This document shows positions 58,633-64,000 of a DNA stretch of 64,000 bases, one piece after another; the stretch's first letter is position 1, and each line of letters starts with the position of its first letter. Position numbers and translations under genes: made by a program. The stretch lies in contig NC_066312.1 in assembly GCF_905404315.1 (NCBI RefSeq), positions 15,549,001 through 15,613,000 of the forward strand, written 5' to 3'. Origin of the DNA: Leptidea sinapis. Its lineage: Eukaryota; Arthropoda; Insecta; Lepidoptera; Pieridae. The notes beneath the pieces were generated by a model, which saw only the letters and a program-made list of their open reading frames with translations, searched no databases and had not been told where the DNA came from.

Positions 58633-61080
58633 TTTGAATAAATTTATTTATTTATTTGGGCAACTAACAAATTACACTCTTTACATGCTTAAACTTAAAA
58701 TATAATAATAATATGGATAAGAGTTAATTCACTTATAAGCTACCACAGCATTCATAAGACAGCATTTTACTACGTTTATAAGACAGTAATTTTAACAATT
58801 TTAAAACTAAAATCTATAATTATTGTTATATATAATAGAAAAATAAAAATGAAATATGAAAACAAGGTTTCTAAGTCACGTGTGTAAATTAAGTATTTTC
58901 TTTTTATATTGAGCAAGCGGAATGAATAAATCAATGTTCTGCGATTTGGCCAGTGAGTTAGATGACCTACAGAGCCTGGAAATAGTTGCGTTTTAACCCA
59001 GATAGTCCTAGATAGTGGTTCTACAAACAACGAATAGGTATTTTTTCGTATTAATTTTGTAGGGACCTTTATTTTGAATTTTGATAGCAAGCATGGAGAA
59101 TCTATTTTACCGCTAAAATATTGTGTAAAAACAAACGATCTAACACTACCCTTCTATCCGCCAGTGGGAGCATACCGTAGTGTTTTAGCCTTTTTTGGTA
59201 GCTTGAGAGCTGTTTCGCTAAGAAGCCATTATAAGATATATGATACATAAAGCGTCTTTGCACACTCTCAATACGCCATATAAATATATCATACTGTGGA
59301 CAAAACAGTTAAGTAATGCTATTTTGGTTGAATGAAATTTAAATTCTTTGGTATTCCTAATAATAAAACCGAGTATTCTGAATGCTTTATTGGCTATGTT
59401 GTCAATATGTTTGTGAAATTTAGATTCTTTATCAAAACAAATTCCGAGGTTCTTAAAATCAGTAACATTCGATAGGCCTTGAGCATTTGAGTATACGTAT
59501 TAACTGTGGTATCTTTATTGCGTGTAAATTGCATTGTAAAGTATTTGGATGTATTTAAAGACATATCGTTTAATTTTCACCAATAAGTCAATCTGTTTAG
59601 ATCTTGTTGAAGTAATTTGGTATCTTAAAATGATGTTATTGGCCTTAATATTTTGAGATCGTCAGCATATAGAAAGTATTTACAAAATTTAAAACAGTGT
59701 GTTATGTCATTTATAAATATATAAAATAATATTGGACCTAGATGGGACCCCTGTGGGATGCCTCATATATTTTTGTAAGAATTAGATACGAAACCATTGA
59801 TTATAGCTGTAGAGTGACTATCTTGATGATACGAGCAAAACCATTTTAAACTAGAACCGGAAAGTCCTTCTTTCTTCAATTTTTCAATCACTATTATATG
59901 ATTAACGCGATCAAACGCTTTGCTGATATCTGTGTAGATCACGTCCACGGGAATCCGATTCTCTAATGATTCAACCAAAACATTTGAGAATGATACTAAA
60001 TTAGAGATAGTGGAACGCGCCTTTACAAACCCATGTTGTTCATTAGTCACGGTTTGTTTTAGATACCATGTTAATTTAGAAGTTATAAGTTTTTCAAGGA
60101 CCTTACCAAAGGTCACTAAGATTGAAATAGGCCGATAGTTGGAGACTTGGTATTTATCTCCGGATTTATACACAGGTACAATTAAAGCGTTTTTCCATTG
60201 TTTAGGGAATTCACCTGTACTTAGAGATTTATTAAATATAAGTCTAAGAGGTGAAGCTAAGACATTACTGCATCTTTTAATAAATACTGCTGGAATGCCA
60301 TCACTACCTGCACCCTTTTTGTCATCTGCACAACCTAATACTTTACGGAACTCTGATTCGGTAAATAATAAAGAGAACATCGACATAGCTGGTGAGACGA
60401 CGACATCAGTGCTTAAGCTAAAAGGGGTAGTAGTGTTTCGGTTTACATAAGTATTATTATTTGTTAATGTGTAAGCCTCCGCGAAGGTGTTAGCAAACAA
60501 ATTACATATATACGGTTCCGTTTATGACGACCGTTGTACTGTTTCACATTTGAGAAGGATATGCACTGCAGTTCTTCTTCTTATTCTTAATGAATGTATA
60601 TAATAATCTAGGGTTCTTTTTCATGGATATTTCGATTTTATAAATGTAATTTTCCACGTTTTTTCAAAACAGTTACACCTTTCCCGTTGATTGTCGAATT
60701 CCAGCTTATCCCTAGGGTTGCCAAATGTTTTGACTTTCTGGTGAAGTTTATATTTTGAATTAAAGAACTAAGTCAAGAATTTTAGAATCGTTATTTAAAA
60801 CGTAATTATACTGACTTAAGTTTGTGAACGATAGAAAATCTAGTAATATAGATGCTAAGTTTTTATCTTATTCAATAACCTGGGGAATTGTGTACGGGAT
60901 ATTGTTGACAGTGTTATATGTAATCATTCCCATGTTCAAGTCGCCTACTATTACGGTGCTCTCACCGATATCAGTCACAGCTTTAGGAGCATTACTGACA
61001 AAATGTTCTAAAACTGATTTTTTTAAAGAAGGCAGGTACACAGCACAAATATTAAATATTAATATATAATTCATATTAGT
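58633..61080 (-). pseudogene. jockey/CR1-like LINE, second lineage
   Basis: Minus strand. Endonuclease fragment (STVIVGDLNMGMITYNTVNN, about 60900-61074); RT from 60500 down: KGAGSDGIPAVFIKRC, NYRPISILVTFGKVLEKL, NEQHGFVKARST, YTDISKAFDRVNH, then in a shifted frame IPQGSHLGPILFYIFINDI and LYADDLKI (YADD). C-terminal part around 58776-59090. Ends at an (AAAT)n tail (seen as TTTATTTATTTATTT near 58642-58657). Frameshift or stop near 59763 and others upstream. Not the family of the 30-kb and 48-kb copies. Confidence 0.85.
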
Positions 61081-63419
61081 TTGTTATTATATAATTAGTT
61101 TTACAGAAATAGAATCAGTAGATTTTTCGTGACGTCTAGAGACCTAAAAGTATTAATTATTTCTGCAGGGCTTACAAAAGTGTATTTGAAAATTTGTTTA
61201 CACTCCAGTTTACCAACATTTTCCAGATGAAGTGACTGAGCAACGCTGGTATTTGTGAAACTAGAACGTTTAAAAAAATCTGAAAAGAAGAAGCAACTTT
61301 CTGTTCAGATTGAAGTATTATCTACCTATTAATAGATTATAGATCAAAGTTGTAGTCTTTCACTCTTCCAGAAGCTGAGTTAACAACATTCCAAGTTATC
61401 TTTACTTTATTTGATGATTTTAATTATTTATATTTATGTCTAAGATGCATAAACTTTGCAGTGGAACAAACATTTTATATTAAGATCATGATAATATAAT
61501 GATCACTCACTAATAAACTCATAAGTATATGTAGTTAATATAGCCGTTGTCTGGACCTATGAATACCAGCTGTTACCTAATCATTAAATGACAAGGGAGC
61601 ACCTGAGTTCACTATCAAAGAAGTAAATATAGAAAAAAACTCAACAACAAACGTATCATACATCTCATTAGGATTATTGTTATATTTGAATATTTTTTTT
61701 TTATTGAAACAACATTATCCCAATATTTTTCAATTCGCCTATTATGCACAGGAACCAAAGTAAACATTTTTATTGAAGTACATCTCTTTTCTTATTAAAA
61801 ATTAAAACAATATTAAAAAATAAAACTTAATATTAACGTAACGTGGCCCCTTCCCCTCTCTTTCTCAGATCCTCTAAAAAGTATGGTTTCTGGGTTTTTA
61901 TATATTTATGTTTAAATATTTTTTTGAATAAAATTTTTATACAGCCCTAATACTTATCTTATGTTCTATGCTATTTCTAAATACATTACGAAGAATTGTT
62001 TTTACTGTCTATCTCTAAGTCAGGGCGAAAGTAATACGGCGTGGGTAGAAAATAATATTTTTAATTGCAAGAAATAATGACACCTTTCCGGAAACAAGAA
62101 TGGGAATAGTTTTACAAGATTCTGACTTTCTGGTCATTATCAATAAGCTAAGTTATAAAAAGAAATTATATTTTAAATTGTTATAAAATATTTACTTATA
62201 TTATTTTTACTTCTAGATAGACCGGTTTACAGTTAATTTGAGCAATACACGCACACTAACACAAAGTGACATACAATGCGAGTGTAGAGCGTAGCTTGTC
62301 ACGCACACTAAAGAAATAAACCTAGCCTGTTTAAATCGGTTAAGTAGCTGCAACAGGCTCTATCTAGACATATAACTTATCTAAGAATATTTTTTGTTGT
62401 TATAAATAAATTTCAGAACTGATCATTTTATTTGGTACCCATTAAGACCTCACTTCTTTTGAGGCCTCTATTGAGTTTGGCTCTCATTTCACATTTATGT
62501 TTTTGATACGATATCATTACTTATTTTACAGAAATTATCAATAGGTATTTATTCATAATAAAATTTATACAAAATGGTTTTTGTTAATGTACTGTATATT
62601 CCTTTGTTTACGGGTTATAATTGTATTTACTGTGGTATTTTCTTGTACCTTTGTAATTTTTGAATGAATTGCCCATTCAGTATGCTATTTTTTTATATAC
62701 TTAATTTGGCCAAGTTGGGGAGGTATCATTGTGCCTTGATTTTATTTGGATCTAAATTAATAAGATGTACCTACTCCATCTAGATTTTAACTCTGGAGAG
62801 TCCAACGTATGCCTGTGCTATACTATTTATCTATATAAGTTTGAAGTGTGTGTTTATTTGATTTGATCTAAATAGTGAAATAAAAATTAATACAAATCCC
62901 AGTTATTGGAGCAGATACATATTATTATCTCGCAAGTCTAAAAATACGAGCCAAATTCGATATGGCTATTTGAAATAAATTTTGAAAGAGTTATGAGGGG
63001 GTCAAAAGTGACTCCAAATAGTTCGTGGTATATTACACACGCTACCACGTGTCTAAAAGTGGTTGCACAAAGAAATAAGTGTAAAGTGAAGCATAGTAAT
63101 ACGTATATTTTAAACCAAAATAGAAAATAATTTGTAATTTAAACAGTGTTATGACGTCTACGACCACTTAAAAAAAATTATCTCATTAAAATTTAATAGG
63201 TAAGTGTATCTATATATGTAAGTTAGTGTGTATATATATATCTATATCATCTCTATATCTACCTCAAGTCCGCAACTAGATATTACGTTAATAATATTAA
63301 AAATGATATAGCCATAAACATTTCTTAAATAGTAGGTGATTAATGAATGTTAGTTTTATCTACAAATCAAACTTTACATATGAGGTGACCTTACACATTG
63401 CTACCGAAATATTAACAGT
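61081..63419. other. AT-rich intergenic, nothing recognised
   Basis: No coding or structured feature is supported. A short TA/CTATAT-rich stretch lies near 63200-63260. Possible further 5' LINE sequence just above 61080 could not be confirmed. Confidence 0.5.
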
Positions 63420-63910
63420 ATTCACCGCGACGCTGGTTGAAAACATTTCATAGCAAGAGAGCCACTCGAGCGCAATTCGTTACAATATTGCAGTTGAAAA
63501 AAGTCGCGTCAAAAAATTCAAAAGTGACTCGGAAAAAAGAAAAAAGCGTTCTCGTGGCGGTCGCTCACTCGTAGGCGGGGCTGGGCGGAGTCCGATTTAC
63601 CGCGATTCGTCCCACTGCGATACTGGCTCGGCGCTCGTGTAGAGCTGTTGCGGCCCGCGGAACACTCGGCACGAGCTTGGCGCTTGTAATACGGATGCTA
63701 GTCGTAGTCGCTACTCGCACTCGATAGTAGCTAGTTGGTAGTTGCCCGTCGGCCACGGCGAATAGCGCACGGATATGTGCCGACTGCCGCGTGTGAGTGC
63801 CGCAGTGTAGTGGGGCAAAGGCCCATACGTTCTTTCGAATTTTCATAGAAAACGGAAAAATTGACCCCCAGATGGGAGTGTACGAAGAGAGGGGAGCGAT
63901 GCACTGGGTT
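63420..63910. promoter_or_regulatory. CpG-rich block, probable promoter/first exon
   Basis: An abrupt change from AT-rich DNA to a segment dense in CG dinucleotides, with GC-box-like GGCGGGGCTGGGCGG (63576-63590). Open frames exist on the minus strand but are arginine- and serine-rich by composition and resemble no protein. In insects such blocks commonly mark 5' UTR and promoter DNA of developmental genes; the gene would lie beyond the right edge or, less likely, be transcribed leftwards. Confidence 0.45.
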
Positions 63911-64000
63911 AGTACTATTCATATATAATATCTACTTATTGTTTTCAAAATTATTAAAGTTCATTACATATATTAGCGTGAAATTTATTTATGAAAAGTT

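Noticed and set aside
63565..63922. Arg/Ser-rich open frames on the minus strand in the CpG block
   Set aside because: Composition alone explains the lack of stops; no domain, splice pattern or start context supports them.
1..64000. CRISPR arrays, rRNA, operons, prophage or plasmid features
   Set aside because: No regularly spaced repeats, no rRNA cores and intron-rich genes throughout; the DNA is eukaryotic.

Overview
The window is insect nuclear DNA, AT-rich, with many short GT-AG introns and a heavy load of degraded transposons. The repeat flora (Helitron-like elements with TC...CTAG ends, jockey/CR1-like and RTE-like LINEs, mariner, Harbinger and BEL/Pao remnants) looks lepidopteran. That assignment comes from family recognition, not from a search. 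There are no rRNA genes, CRISPR arrays or prokaryotic operon features.

Layout. (1) 186-9735, minus strand: an importin-7 (RanBP7/moleskin type) nuclear transport receptor gene in 13 exons. (2) 9736-12309: a divergent intergenic region with the 5' ends of genes 1 and 3. (3) 12310-33094, plus strand: a 19-exon inositol polyphosphate 4-phosphatase (INPP4) gene. All exon phases close into 1151 residues, with an N-terminal PH-like domain, a C2-like region and the CKSAKDR catalytic loop. Its introns hold a TIR- and TSD-bounded mariner, a second internally deleted Tc1/mariner relative, an 800-bp Harbinger-like element, SINE-like repeats, a tRNA-like sequence, and a head-to-head LINE pair around a (TG)45 microsatellite in the last intron. 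(4) 33100-44800: no intact gene, but Helitron copies, LINE 3' ends, half of a large inverted repeat family, a MITE-like element and shuffled THAP-domain fragments. (5) 44822-48033, plus strand: a three-exon NDUFA12 (complex I B17.2)-like gene with an open frame and a strange cysteine-rich replacement near the C-terminus. (6) 48300-61080: nested retroelements (three LINE lineages, BEL/Pao pol), a Myb/SANT-type pseudogene and several palindromes. (7) 61081-63400: AT-rich and featureless. (8) 63420-63910: a CpG-rich block, probably the promoter or first exon of a gene beyond the right edge.

The three host genes (nuclear import, phosphoinositide turnover, respiratory complex I) are housekeeping genes with no evident functional link; they are simply neighbours. 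The points most worth following up are the PH-like module on INPP4, the altered NDUFA12-like protein, the inverted LINE pair with the TG tract, the large inverted repeat family at 39.6-41.1 and 53.3-54.4 kb, and a perfect 17-bp hairpin that apparently arose by template switching inside a dead reverse transcriptase. I found no convincing new defence or regulatory system.
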